The position numbers were made by a program, and so were the translations under genes. This document shows positions 34,917 through 43,545 of a stretch of DNA of 64,000 bases, one piece after another. Source of the stretch: Arthrobacter sp. MSA 4-2 (GTDB lineage: Bacteria > Actinomycetota > Actinomycetes > Actinomycetales > Micrococcaceae); the NCBI RefSeq assembly GCF_016405885.1, contig NZ_JAEKGC010000014.1:1-64000 (forward strand), given 5' to 3'. Numbering within the stretch: the first letter of the stretch is position 1; each line of letters opens with the position of its first letter. Below the pieces are notes generated by a model. The model had not been told where the DNA came from. It was given only the letters and a program-made list of their open reading frames with translations, and searched no databases.

Positions 34917-35354
34917 ATGACCCACGTGCTCTCCATTGCCGCCCTGTGCCTGCTCGACGACGCCGGGCGCCTCCTGCTCGTACGCAAGCGCGGCACCACC
35001 ATGTTCATGCAGCCCGGGGGCAAGCTCGAGCCCGGAGAGAGCGCGGCAGCCGCCGCGGTGCGCGAACTCCAAGAAGAACTGGGCCTGACCCTGCCCGCCG
35101 CCCGGCTTCGGCCGCTTGGCCGCTGGTACGGCCCCGCCGCCAACGAGCCGGACACCTTCATCGATGCCGCCGTGTTCCTGTGCCCGCTGGAGGGCACCCC
35201 GGTCCCTGCGGCGGAGATCGAGGAGATCGGGTGGCTCGACCTGGCGGCGGCCGGGAGCCGGACCGACCTCGCCCCGCTGCTGACCGAGTTCGTCCTCCCC
35301 GCGCTCGGCGCCCGGCCTCCGCCGGAGGTTACGGCGCGGCGGGCGCCCCGCTGA
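34917..35354 (+). CDS. Nudix hydrolase
   Basis: A 145-residue Nudix pyrophosphohydrolase. The Nudix box G-x5-E-x7-REUXEEXGU is intact in GGKLEPGESAAAAAVRELQEELG (only its core is quoted here as GKLEPGES and RELQEELG). It should cleave nucleoside diphosphates linked to another group, possibly an oxidised or mutagenic nucleotide. It starts 47 bases after the tRNA and could be transcribed with it. The last 26 bases overlap the ABC exporter gene tail to tail. The preceding GAGGCGGCC is a weak ribosome site. Confidence 0.9.
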   Translation: MTHVLSIAALCLLDDAGRLLLVRKRGTTMFMQPGGKLEPGESAAAAAVRELQEELGLTLPAARLRPLGRWYGPAANEPDTFIDAAVFLCPLEGTPVPAAEIEEIGWLDLAAAGSRTDLAPLLTEFVLPALGARPPPEVTARRAPR

Positions 35355-37248
35355 GCACTTCGGGATCCTCGTCCGGCGCGGTATTCTTCTGCACCGCGAA
35401 CTGCGTCCGGTGCAGCTCCGCATACCGGCCCCCGCGCTCCAGCAGTTCCTCGTGGGTGCCTCGTTCGGCGATCCGGCCGTCCTCCACGACGAGGATCAGG
35501 TCGGCGCTGCGGATCGTCGAGAGCCGGTGCGCGATCACCATGGCGGTCCGCCCCTCGAGCGCCTCGGTCAGGGCGTCCTGCACGGCGGCCTCCGAGGTGG
35601 AGTCGAGCGCCGCCGTCGCCTCGTCGAGGATCACAACGCGCGGCTGGGCCAGCAGCAGCCGGGCGATGGTCATCCGCTGGCGCTCCCCGCCGGAGAGCCG
35701 GTAGCCGCGCTCGCCGACCATGGTGTCGAGCTGGTCGGGAAGGGAGCGCAGCAGCGGCTCCAGGCGGGCGCGGCGGACGGCGTCCCAGATCTCGTCCTCG
35801 GTCGCCTCGGGGCGGGCAAGCAGAAGGTTCGACCTAATGGTCTCGTGGAAGAGGTGCCCGTCCTGGGTCACCATGCCCAGGGTGGAGCGCATCGAGGCGA
35901 AGGTGAGGTCGCGGACGTCCGCCCCGGCCAGGCGCACCGCACCGCTGTCGACGTCGTAGAGGCGCGCCAGCAGCTGCGCGATGGTCGACTTCCCCGCGCC
36001 GGAGGTACCCACCAGCGCCACGGTCTGCCCGGGCTGGATGGTGAAGGAGATGCCGTGGAGCACTTCCTCGCCTCCCCGGGTGTCCAGGGTGGAGACCTCC
36101 TCGAGTGAGGCCAGGGAGACCTTGTCGGCCGACGGGTAGGCGAAGCGGACGTCGTCGAACTCGATGGTGACAGGACCGGGCGGCACCTCCCGGGCGTCGG
36201 GCTTTTCCTGGATCAGGGGCTTCAAGTCGAGGATCTCAAAGACCCGCTCGAAGCTGACCAGGGCGCTCATGATCTCGACCCGTGCGTTCGCGAGGGAAGT
36301 CAGCGGCGCGTACAACCGCGTGAGCAGCAGGGCGAGGGTCACCACCTCACCGGTCTCGAGCTGCCCGCCGAGGGCGAGGGTTCCACCGAGGCCGTAGACG
36401 AGCGCCAGGGCGAGGGCCGAGACGAGCATCAGCGCGGTGAAGAAGATGAACTGGAGCATGGCCATGCGCACGCCGATATCGCGGACGCGGGCGGCGCGGA
36501 CCCGGAATTCCTCGGACTCGGCGTCTGGCCGGCCGAACAGCTTCACCAGGGTGGCGCCGGGTGCGGAGAACCGCTCGGTCATCTGGGTGCTCATCGCCGA
36601 GTTGTGGTCGGCCGCTTCACGCCGCAGCGCCGCGAGTTTCCCGCCCATGCGCCGCGCGGGCACCAGGAACAGCGGGAGCATCACGATGGCAAGGACGGTC
36701 ACCAGCCAGGAGGTGCTCAGCATGACCACCAGGGTCAGGGCGAGCGCCACCGTGTTGCTGACCACGCCGGAGAGGGTGCCGCTGAAGGCCTGCTGGGCAC
36801 CGATCACGTCGTTGTTGAGGCGGCTCACCAGGGCTCCGGTGCGGGTGCGGGTGAAGAAGGCGATCGGCATCTTCTGGACGTGGTTGAACACGGCGGTGCG
36901 TAGATCGAGGATCACACCCTCGCCGATGTTCGCCGAGTACCAGCGGGTGGCCAGGCTGACGGCGGCGTCCGCCACCGCGACCAGGGCGATGACGACGGCG
37001 AGCCAGATCACCGTCTGCGTTGCGCCGTCGGCGACGATGACATCGACGACCTGCCCGGCGAGCACCGGGGTTGCGACGGCAAGGAACGCGGCGGCCACCG
37101 ACAACAGGATGAAGAGCGTGAGCTTCACCCGGTAGGGCACCGCGAACGCGACGATGCGCTTCAGCGTTTCCTTCGAGAATTTGTTCGTGCGGTCCTTGGC
37201 GGTGGAGATCCGGTAGAGGGAACTCCACGCCGCGCCTTCCATGCTCAT
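35329..37248 (-). CDS. ABC exporter, fused permease and ATPase
   Basis: A 639-residue half-size exporter: six transmembrane helices (about 50-345) followed by a nucleotide-binding domain with Walker A LVGTSGAGKSTIAQLL, Q-loop VTQDGHLFHE, signature LSGGERQRMTIA, Walker B VVILDEATAALD and the switch His in IAHRLST. It likely works as a homodimer exporting lipid, peptide or drug; the substrate is unknown. The linker contains an unusual 25-residue insertion (DKVSLASLEEVSTLDTRGG) before the ATPase. Start 37248 has GGAAGG at seven bases. It is divergent from the amino-acid ABC operon. Confidence 0.9.
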   Translation of the reverse strand: MSMEGAAWSSLYRISTAKDRTNKFSKETLKRIVAFAVPYRVKLTLFILLSVAAAFLAVATPVLAGQVVDVIVADGATQTVIWLAVVIALVAVADAAVSLATRWYSANIGEGVILDLRTAVFNHVQKMPIAFFTRTRTGALVSRLNNDVIGAQQAFSGTLSGVVSNTVALALTLVVMLSTSWLVTVLAIVMLPLFLVPARRMGGKLAALRREAADHNSAMSTQMTERFSAPGATLVKLFGRPDAESEEFRVRAARVRDIGVRMAMLQFIFFTALMLVSALALALVYGLGGTLALGGQLETGEVVTLALLLTRLYAPLTSLANARVEIMSALVSFERVFEILDLKPLIQEKPDAREVPPGPVTIEFDDVRFAYPSADKVSLASLEEVSTLDTRGGEEVLHGISFTIQPGQTVALVGTSGAGKSTIAQLLARLYDVDSGAVRLAGADVRDLTFASMRSTLGMVTQDGHLFHETIRSNLLLARPEATEDEIWDAVRRARLEPLLRSLPDQLDTMVGERGYRLSGGERQRMTIARLLLAQPRVVILDEATAALDSTSEAAVQDALTEALEGRTAMVIAHRLSTIRSADLILVVEDGRIAERGTHEELLERGGRYAELHRTQFAVQKNTAPDEDPEVLSGAPAAP

Positions 37249-37488
37249 GCAGGTGCCTTCCGTTCAGCCTCTCCAAGCTTAGGCGCTCGGGCTGCCCGGC
37301 TGCCGGAGTAAGCCCAAGGCACAATTTGAGACGGGTTTTCAAGGGTCTGCAGAAAAGTTCGACATGTGGCGTCACACTGGGTCGCCACCGCCGCGGAACA
37401 ATGACAGGGTTCAGTGTTGTTGCACATTGTAGAAGGCGGTTTACCGCACCGCCCGCAGACACCCCCTCAAGAATTTAAGGACCTCATC

Positions 37489-38310
37489 ATGACCTTCCGT
37501 CTGTCCGTCCTCGGCACTGCCGCAGCGCTGGCCCTTGCCGTCACCGGGTGCTCGGCTTCGTCCGACTCCGGAGGAGAAGGCGGCGGAGCCACCGAGGCGG
37601 CGCCGTCGACCCTCCAGGAAATCCAGGAAGCCGGCGTTCTCACCGTCGGCACCGAGGGCACCTACAAGCCCTTCAGCTTCCACGAAGAAGGCAACGGCGA
37701 CCTCACCGGGTACGACGTCGAGGTGATCACCGCCGTCGGGGAGAAGCTCGGCGTCGAGGTTGAGTTCGAGGAGACCCAGTGGGATGCGATCTTCGCCGGG
37801 CTTGAGGCGGGCCGTTTCGACGCGATCGCCAACCAGGTCTCGATCACGGATGAGCGCACCGCGAAGTACGACTTCTCCGATCCCTACACCGTCAGCAACG
37901 GCGTGATCGTCACCAGCGCCGACAACAACGAGATCACCTCCTTCGAGGACCTCGAGGGCAAGCGCACCGCCCAGTCGCTCACGAGCAACTGGTTCGAGAT
38001 GGCTAAGGAGGCCGGCGCCGAGGTCGAGGCCGTCGAGGGGTGGGCCCAGTCGGTCTCCCTCCTCCAGCAGGGCCGGGTCGACGCGACGATCAACGACGAG
38101 CTGACCTACCTCGACTACCAGAACACCGAGAAGGATGACTCCATCAAGATCGCCGCGGAGACCGAGGACACCTCGGAGAGCGCCGTGGCCTTCAAGAAGG
38201 GCAGCGAAGACCTGGTCGAGGCCGTCAACGACGCCCTGGACGAGCTGCGGGCCGATGGTACCCTTGCCGAGATTTCGACGAAGTACTTCGGCGCCGACGT
38301 CAGCAAGTAA
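37489..38310 (+). CDS. Polar amino-acid ABC transporter, substrate-binding lipoprotein
   Basis: A 273-residue extracellular lipoprotein of SBP family 3. Signal peptide with lipobox AVTGC (Cys21), a Ser/Gly-rich tether, then the bilobed domain (GVLTVGTEGTYKPFSFHEEG, WDAIFAGLEAGRFDAIANQVS, SDPYTVSNGVIV). It captures a polar amino acid, perhaps cystine or a basic/acidic amino acid; the ligand is not readable. AAGGA is upstream of the ATG. The 240-base gap to the divergent exporter carries the operon promoter. Confidence 0.93.
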   Translation: MTFRLSVLGTAAALALAVTGCSASSDSGGEGGGATEAAPSTLQEIQEAGVLTVGTEGTYKPFSFHEEGNGDLTGYDVEVITAVGEKLGVEVEFEETQWDAIFAGLEAGRFDAIANQVSITDERTAKYDFSDPYTVSNGVIVTSADNNEITSFEDLEGKRTAQSLTSNWFEMAKEAGAEVEAVEGWAQSVSLLQQGRVDATINDELTYLDYQNTEKDDSIKIAAETEDTSESAVAFKKGSEDLVEAVNDALDELRADGTLAEISTKYFGADVSK

Positions 38311-38437
38311 TCCCACCCGGTCCGCCGGCGGCCGAGCCGTCCGGCGGGCCGGCCGGTGGATCCGGAATCTCCACCCGGCGCCACCGCCGGGCAATTCGAC
38401 GCGGCCGCGCGCACATACGCGGAGGGAGGACGACTAA

Positions 38438-39097
38438 GTGGATTGGGAGCTGTTCCGGAGTTCGTTCTGGCCCCTCCTCCGGGGCGGCCTGACCGGAACC
38501 ATCCCGCTGACGCTTGTCTCCTTCGTCGTCGGCCTGACCCTGGCCCTGGTCCTCGCCCTGATGCGGATCAGCGGCAAGCGCCTGCTCTCGGGCATCGCCC
38601 GCGTATACATTTCGCTGGTCCGGGGCACGCCCCTGCTGGTGCAGCTCTTCGTCGTCTTCTACGGCCTCCCCTCGATCGGTGTGGTGATCCCGCCGTGGCC
38701 GAGTGCCGTGATCGCGTTCTCGCTCAACGTCGCCGGGTACGCCGCCGAAATCCTGCGGGCCGCGATCCTGTCGGTGCCCAAGGGCCAGTGGGAGGCCGGG
38801 CACACCATCGGCATGTCCCACCGGCGCACCCTGCGGCGGATCATCCTTCCCCAGGCGGCCCGCGTGTCGGTGCCCCCGCTGTCGAACACCTTCATCTCCC
38901 TGGTCAAGGACACCTCCCTGGCGTCACTGATCCTCGTCACCGAACTGTTCCGCGAGGCCGAGCAGATCGCCGCCTTCAGCCAGGAGTTCATGCTGCTCTA
39001 CCTTGAGGCCGCACTGATCTACTGGGTGTTCTGCTTCGTTCTCGCAGCCGGGCAGGGAGCAATCGAGAAAAGGTTGGACCGCTATGTCATCCACTGA
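38438..39097 (+). CDS. Polar amino-acid ABC transporter, permease
   Basis: A 219-residue HisM/GlnP-type permease with about five helices. The cytoplasmic EAA loop that touches the ATPase reads EAGHTIGMSHRRTLRRIILPQA. It starts at a GTG with GGAGGGAGGA upstream, 127 bases after the binding-protein gene, and its 3' end overlaps the ATPase start by 14 bases. A single permease suggests a homodimeric channel. Confidence 0.93.
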   Translation: MDWELFRSSFWPLLRGGLTGTIPLTLVSFVVGLTLALVLALMRISGKRLLSGIARVYISLVRGTPLLVQLFVVFYGLPSIGVVIPPWPSAVIAFSLNVAGYAAEILRAAILSVPKGQWEAGHTIGMSHRRTLRRIILPQAARVSVPPLSNTFISLVKDTSLASLILVTELFREAEQIAAFSQEFMLLYLEAALIYWVFCFVLAAGQGAIEKRLDRYVIH

Positions 39098-39881
39098 TCC
39101 TGCTCCGGCCCGCACGCAGACGCCCGGCGAGGTGCTGCTCAGCGCCACGGGCCTTCAGAAATCCTTCGGCGCCAACACGGTGCTCCGCTCCATCGACCTG
39201 ACGGTGTGCCGCGGTGAGGTCGTCGCCCTGGTCGGGCCCTCCGGGTCGGGCAAGACAACGGTGCTGCGCTCCCTCAACGGGCTCGAGGTGCCCGACGGCG
39301 GGACCGTCGCCTTCGCCGGCGGCCCGTCGGTGAACTTCGGCGGAGCCGTCTCCGGCCGCGAGCTGTCCGCCCTGCGCGACCACAGCGCCATGGTGTTCCA
39401 GCAGTACAACCTCTTCCCGCATCGGACGGTCCTCGAAAACGTCATTGAGGGCCCGGTGCAGGTGCAGAAGCGCCGCCGGGCCGAGGCGGTGCAGGACGCC
39501 GAGAAGCTGCTCGACCGGGTCGGGCTCCTCGCGAAGAAAGACCAGTACCCCTTCGAGCTCTCCGGCGGGCAGCAGCAGCGGGTGGGAATCGTTCGGGCGC
39601 TCGCGCTGCGGCCCGATCTGCTGCTCTTCGACGAGCCCACCTCCGCCCTCGACCCCGAACTCGTGGGCGAGGTGCTCAAGGTCATCAAGGACCTGGCCGA
39701 GGAGGACTGGACCATGGTCATCGTCACCCACGAGCTCGCCTTCGCCCGCGAGGTCGCCGACGAGGTGGTGTTCATGGACGGTGGCGTCGTCGTCGAGCGC
39801 GGCCACCCGGAGCAGGTGCTGCGCAACCCCGAGCACGAACGGACCCGGCGCTTCGTCCAGCGCCTGCTCCACCCGTTCTAA
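39084..39881 (+). CDS. Polar amino-acid ABC transporter, ATPase
   Basis: A 265-residue GlnQ-like ATPase: Walker A LVGPSGSGKTTVLRSLNG, Q-loop MVFQQYNLFPH, signature LSGGQQQRVGI, Walker B LLLFDEPTSALDP and switch His in VTHELAFAREV. It powers the importer with the two preceding genes, completing the operon. A short N-terminal extension (TDPAPARTQTPGE) is extra to the family. The start overlaps the permease stop, implying coupled translation. Confidence 0.95.
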   Translation: MSSTDPAPARTQTPGEVLLSATGLQKSFGANTVLRSIDLTVCRGEVVALVGPSGSGKTTVLRSLNGLEVPDGGTVAFAGGPSVNFGGAVSGRELSALRDHSAMVFQQYNLFPHRTVLENVIEGPVQVQKRRRAEAVQDAEKLLDRVGLLAKKDQYPFELSGGQQQRVGIVRALALRPDLLLFDEPTSALDPELVGEVLKVIKDLAEEDWTMVIVTHELAFAREVADEVVFMDGGVVVERGHPEQVLRNPEHERTRRFVQRLLHPF

Positions 39882-40007
39882 GGGGAACGGCGCCCTGCCG
39901 CCGTCGTTGTATTCCCGTCGAAACTGCAGCTCACCACGCTTTGCCGACGCCGAAGGGTGGTTATCTGCACACTCGCCGGGGATGCGCCCACCCCTAGCGG
40001 GTGACCG

Positions 40008-41039
40008 TCACGCGACGCCGAGCTCCCGCCGCACCAGCGGCAGCACCTCGGTGCCCAGCAGTTCGATCGACTCGAGGACCTTCGCCTGCGGCACCGAGGA
40101 GAAGTCGAACTGGAAGATGTGGCGGTCGTGCTGCATCTGCCCGTGCGTCAGCACGATCTTCTGCGCCACCTCCTCGGGGGTCCCGACGAAAACCGCACCG
40201 GCGCGCGCCGCCTGCATGTTGTAGGTCAGGCCGCTCGGGGTGGGGAATCCGCGCTCCGCCGAAATCCGGAGCATCGTATCGAGCCAGTACGGCCGGAAAA
40301 GCTCGCGGGCGCCCTCGCGCAGCACCAGGCCCACGCTGCTCACCCCGACCCGCAGCCTCTCCGAATCGTGTCCTGCTTCCGCGGCGGTGGCCCGGTACAG
40401 CTGCGCGTGCTCAGCGAAGTTGCCGACCGTCCCGCCGAGCATGGCGTACATCACCGGGCGGCCCAGGCGCGCGGCCCGGACCGTCGAGGTCATCGTTCCA
40501 CCGGTCGCGATCCAGATGTCGAGGTGACCCGACGGCGGGCGCGGCAGGACGAGCGCGTCCCTGAGTGCGGGCCGGAACTGTCCGCTCCAGGTGATGCGCT
40601 CCTGCGCGTCGAGCTGCAGGAGCAGGCCGATCTTCTCCTCGTAGAGCGCGTCGTAGTCCTCGAGCGCGGCACCGAACAGGGAGTAGGACTCGATGAAGGA
40701 CCCCCGCCCCGCCGTCAGTTCGGCCCGTCCGCCGGACAGCAGGTCCAGCGTCGCGAACTGCTGGAACACCCGCACCGGATCCTCGGTGCTCAGGACGGTC
40801 ACGGCGGAGCCGACGTGGATCGAGGTTGTCTGGGCCGCGGCAGCGGAGAGCACCGGAATGATCGAGGAGACGGCATAATCCGGGCGGTGGTGTTCGCCGA
40901 TGCCGAAGTAGGAAAGGCCCACCTCATCGGCAAGCCGCGCCCGTTCGAGCAGGTGCGCCATGCGCGCCTGAGGAGAGACCCGCTCTCCGGTGACCGGATC
41001 CGGGTGGAGGTCGCCGAAGCTGAAGACGCCCAGTTCCAT
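40008..41039 (-). CDS. Luciferase-like flavin-dependent monooxygenase (second paralogue)
   Basis: A 343-residue LLM-class oxidoreductase that shares YFGIGEHHRPDYAVSS, HVGSAVTVLSTEDPVRVFQQ and GRAELTAGRGSFIESYSLF with the protein at 7283-8314; lengths are identical. ATG 41039 begins four bases after the fdhD stop, so it is probably translated with fdhD and belongs to the molybdenum-cofactor gene run. Why a flavin monooxygenase sits there is unclear. The substrate is unknown, and reduced FMN must come from a separate reductase. Confidence 0.85.
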   Translation of the reverse strand: MELGVFSFGDLHPDPVTGERVSPQARMAHLLERARLADEVGLSYFGIGEHHRPDYAVSSIIPVLSAAAAQTTSIHVGSAVTVLSTEDPVRVFQQFATLDLLSGGRAELTAGRGSFIESYSLFGAALEDYDALYEEKIGLLLQLDAQERITWSGQFRPALRDALVLPRPPSGHLDIWIATGGTMTSTVRAARLGRPVMYAMLGGTVGNFAEHAQLYRATAAEAGHDSERLRVGVSSVGLVLREGARELFRPYWLDTMLRISAERGFPTPSGLTYNMQAARAGAVFVGTPEEVAQKIVLTHGQMQHDRHIFQFDFSSVPQAKVLESIELLGTEVLPLVRRELGVA

Positions 41040-41043
41040 GGGA

Positions 41044-41955
41044 CTACCCGGCGGCCGGCACCGAACGACCCGCCGGACCGGCGTCCGCGGCGGCACCGGC
41101 ATCGGCGGCACCGGCATCGGCGGCCGAACCGGCCCGGATCCGCTCGGGGTGGGAGTAACAGTTGAGCGAGGAGCCCCTGCTGAAGCCCACCAGCGTCATG
41201 CCGGCGTCGTCGGCCAGGTCGGCCGCCAGCGACGACGGCGCACTGACGGCGGCCAGGATCGGGATCCCGGCGAGCTGAGCCTTCTGCACCAGCTCGAAGG
41301 AGGCCCGTCCTGAGACCTGGAGGATGGTGCCCGTCAGGGGAAGCCTGCCCTCGCGCAGCGCCCAGCCCACCACCTTGTCCACGGCGTTGTGCCGGCCGAC
41401 GTCCTCACGGAGGCACAGCAGTTCGCCGCCGGCCGTGAACAGGCCGGCCGCGTGCACCCCGCCGGTGCGGTCGAACAGTTTCTGGGATTCCCTCAGCCGG
41501 TCCGGCAGCCCGAGCAGCACCTCGAGGTCAGCCCCTGCCGTGTCGGACCTCAGGTCGAACCGCGAGGACTTGCGCACAGCGTCGATGGAGGCGGTGCCGC
41601 AGATTCCACAGGAACTCGAGGTGTAGACATGGCGTTCAAGGGCCGTGTCGGGAAGCACCGTGCCCGGCCGCAGCTGCGCCTCCACCACGTTGAAGGTCTG
41701 GCGGCCCGACTCGTCCACCCCGGCGCAGTACCGAAGGCTCGGCAGCTGTCCGGGCTCCCACACCACGCCTTCGGAGACCAGGAAGCCGGAGACGAGGTCG
41801 AAGTCGTCACCCGGGGTGCGCATGGTCACGGTGAAGGCCGACCCGCCCAGCCGGATCTCAAGCGGTTCCTCCCCCGCCAGGGCGTCCTCGCGCCGACGGG
41901 GATCCGCCGTCGAGCGGAACGTGGTGATGCGGCGCCGCTGGGTGACCCGGTTCAT
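41044..41955 (-). CDS. fdhD: Formate dehydrogenase accessory sulfurtransferase
   Basis: A 303-residue FdhD/NarQ protein that moves sulfur onto the molybdenum-bis-MGD cofactor before its insertion in formate dehydrogenase. The redox loop SSSCGICG with both cysteines is intact, and EDVGRHNAVDKVVG and VSGRASFELVQKA are diagnostic. The final 30 residues are an Ala/Asp/Gly repeat (AADAG units) with no counterpart in ordinary FdhD. It is upstream of the LLM gene and downstream of moeA on the same strand. No formate dehydrogenase catalytic gene lies within this window. Confidence 0.95.
   Translation of the reverse strand: MNRVTQRRRITTFRSTADPRRREDALAGEEPLEIRLGGSAFTVTMRTPGDDFDLVSGFLVSEGVVWEPGQLPSLRYCAGVDESGRQTFNVVEAQLRPGTVLPDTALERHVYTSSSCGICGTASIDAVRKSSRFDLRSDTAGADLEVLLGLPDRLRESQKLFDRTGGVHAAGLFTAGGELLCLREDVGRHNAVDKVVGWALREGRLPLTGTILQVSGRASFELVQKAQLAGIPILAAVSAPSSLAADLADDAGMTLVGFSRGSSLNCYSHPERIRAGSAADAGAADAGAAADAGPAGRSVPAAG
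41089..41125. repeat. 15-bp tandem repeat, about 2.5 copies, at the fdhD 3' end
   Basis: GGCGGCACCGGCATC occurs at 41089-41103 and 41104-41118 with a partial third copy. It encodes the Ala-Asp-Ala-Gly-Ala tail in the minus frame, and a whole-unit change would keep the frame. Confidence 0.8.
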
Positions 41956-41996
41956 GGGGAGCCTCCTCGAAATGGTCTATCTCGAGGGTAGCCGCA

Positions 41997-43253
41997 TCAC
42001 TGCGGAGTGGGCCATGGCAGGTCGATGGCCTGCATCGGCTGGTCCGTGGCGCTTCCGGCGGGTGGAATCACCATGACCCCGTGTGCCAGAGCCAGTCCGC
42101 GGAGCATCCCGGAGCGCTGGTGGGTGCTCGGCTGGGCCCGCCCGTCCTCATTGCGGTACGGCACCAGCCTGCTCCTGCCGGGCAGGGGCTCGAAGTCGGC
42201 TCCACTGAGCACCTGGCGCAGCGGCGGCAGCGGCGCCCCGCGCAGCCCGGCGATCAGCGGCCCGGCAACGGTGAGCATCGCCATCATCGCCGCGAGCGGG
42301 TTGCCCGGCAGTCCCACCAGGAACCTCCCGTCGGGCAGCCGCGCCAGCAGGGTTGGATGACCCGGCCGCATGGCGATTCCGTCGATGATCAGTTCTGCCT
42401 CGAGCGCCGCGAGGGCACGGCGGATGTGGTCTGCGGATGACCCTCCCGTGCCGCCGGTGGTGATCAGGACGTCGCCCGAGGCCCGGGCGAGCGAGGCGGC
42501 GTCGGTGGCCTCGGAGCTGATGGCGTGCACGACGTCGTCGAAGTCGTCGCGGGCCCGCCCCGCAACATCGACGTGGCCGCCGAGCATCGCCACGAACGCC
42601 GGCAACTGCGGCCCGAAGGTGTCGCGCACCTGTCCGGGCTGCGGCAGCCCGGCGTCGATCACCTCGTCCCCGGTCATCAGCAGCGACACCCGAGGGGCCC
42701 TTAGGACCGCCAGGGTATCGTGGCCGCACACCGCCGCGAGGGCGATCTGCGCCGGGTTCAGGACAACGCCGGCGGGAATGGCGGTCGAGCCACTGGCCGC
42801 CTCCTCGCCCGCGGGGCGGATGTGCTCCCCCGGGGTCGGTTCGTCAGCGCGGGCAAGGGAGTTGCGGTTCAGGGTGTCACCGCGCACCAGCCCGTGCTCG
42901 GTCCTCAGGATCCCCGTGGTGTTCGCGGGCACGGTGCCGCCGGTGAGGATGAAGGTGGCCTGGCCCGGATCAAGGGTGATGGTGCCCGAGTCACTGTGCG
43001 GGGCGTTCAGCCTGCGCGGGTCCTCAACCGGCGGGTGGACGAAGGTCCACGGCGGTGGGCCGCTGACGGCCCACCCGTCCATCGCCGATGAGGCGTAGTG
43101 CGGAATTTCCTGGAGCGCGGTGACCGGCTCGGCGAGCGTCTGCCCGAGGGCATCGGCCAGCGGCACCATCTGGTACGGCATGGCCTTGCCCGCGGCGTGC
43201 GCCACCTGGCGGGCCTCTTCCCAGCCGAGGTTGCGCCCCGCCTCAGCGCTCAA
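41997..43253 (-). CDS. moeA: Molybdopterin molybdenumtransferase
   Basis: A protein of about 418 residues that inserts molybdate into adenylylated molybdopterin. MoeA landmarks are PHYASSAMDGWAV, ILTGGTVPANTTGILRTE, the central MTGDEVIDAGLPQPGQVRD, DVLITTGGTGGS and FLVGLPGNPLAAM. The start is uncertain: the TTG at 43253 overlaps the preceding stop as TTGA, with GGGGCGGG upstream, and gives a natural N-terminus; a GTG at 43277 would overlap by 28 bases. It belongs to the fdhD/mobA run. Confidence 0.9.
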   Translation of the reverse strand: MSAEAGRNLGWEEARQVAHAAGKAMPYQMVPLADALGQTLAEPVTALQEIPHYASSAMDGWAVSGPPPWTFVHPPVEDPRRLNAPHSDSGTITLDPGQATFILTGGTVPANTTGILRTEHGLVRGDTLNRNSLARADEPTPGEHIRPAGEEAASGSTAIPAGVVLNPAQIALAAVCGHDTLAVLRAPRVSLLMTGDEVIDAGLPQPGQVRDTFGPQLPAFVAMLGGHVDVAGRARDDFDDVVHAISSEATDAASLARASGDVLITTGGTGGSSADHIRRALAALEAELIIDGIAMRPGHPTLLARLPDGRFLVGLPGNPLAAMMAMLTVAGPLIAGLRGAPLPPLRQVLSGADFEPLPGRSRLVPYRNEDGRAQPSTHQRSGMLRGLALAHGVMVIPPAGSATDQPMQAIDLPWPTPQ

Positions 43254-43525
43254 GAGCCCGCCCCTGCAGCGTCGCACTGCCGGGTGGCGAGGGCGAGGGC
43301 GGAGCGCATGGCGACCTCTTCCGAGGCCTGGCCACTGGCCGCCGCGAGCCCGGCTGCGTAGCCGGCGACGAAGGTCGTCAGCGGTGCCGCCGGCCGGACG
43401 ACGGCGTGGGCGGCCTTTCCGGCGAGTGCCAGCACCGCGTTGATATCCACGCGGGACTCCTCGAGCTCAAAGGCGGCCAGCAGGTTCTCACACCACTGAG
43501 AAAGTAATTGATCGCGCTCGTCCAT
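43250..43525 (-). CDS. DUF6457 small protein of the Moco cluster
   Basis: A 91-residue all-helical-looking protein of the DUF6457 family, which in actinobacteria regularly lies between mobA and moeA. It begins MDERDQLLSQWCENLLAAF and has a conserved DINAVLALAGKAAHAVVRPAAPLTTFVAGY core. Its location suggests a helper in molybdopterin guanine dinucleotide formation or insertion, but no activity is known. GGGAGG precedes the ATG at 43525, and its stop overlaps the moeA start. Confidence 0.85.
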   Translation of the reverse strand: MDERDQLLSQWCENLLAAFELEESRVDINAVLALAGKAAHAVVRPAAPLTTFVAGYAAGLAAASGQASEEVAMRSALALATRQCDAAGAGS

Positions 43526-43545
43526 GAGGGCCCTCCCGGGGTTGG

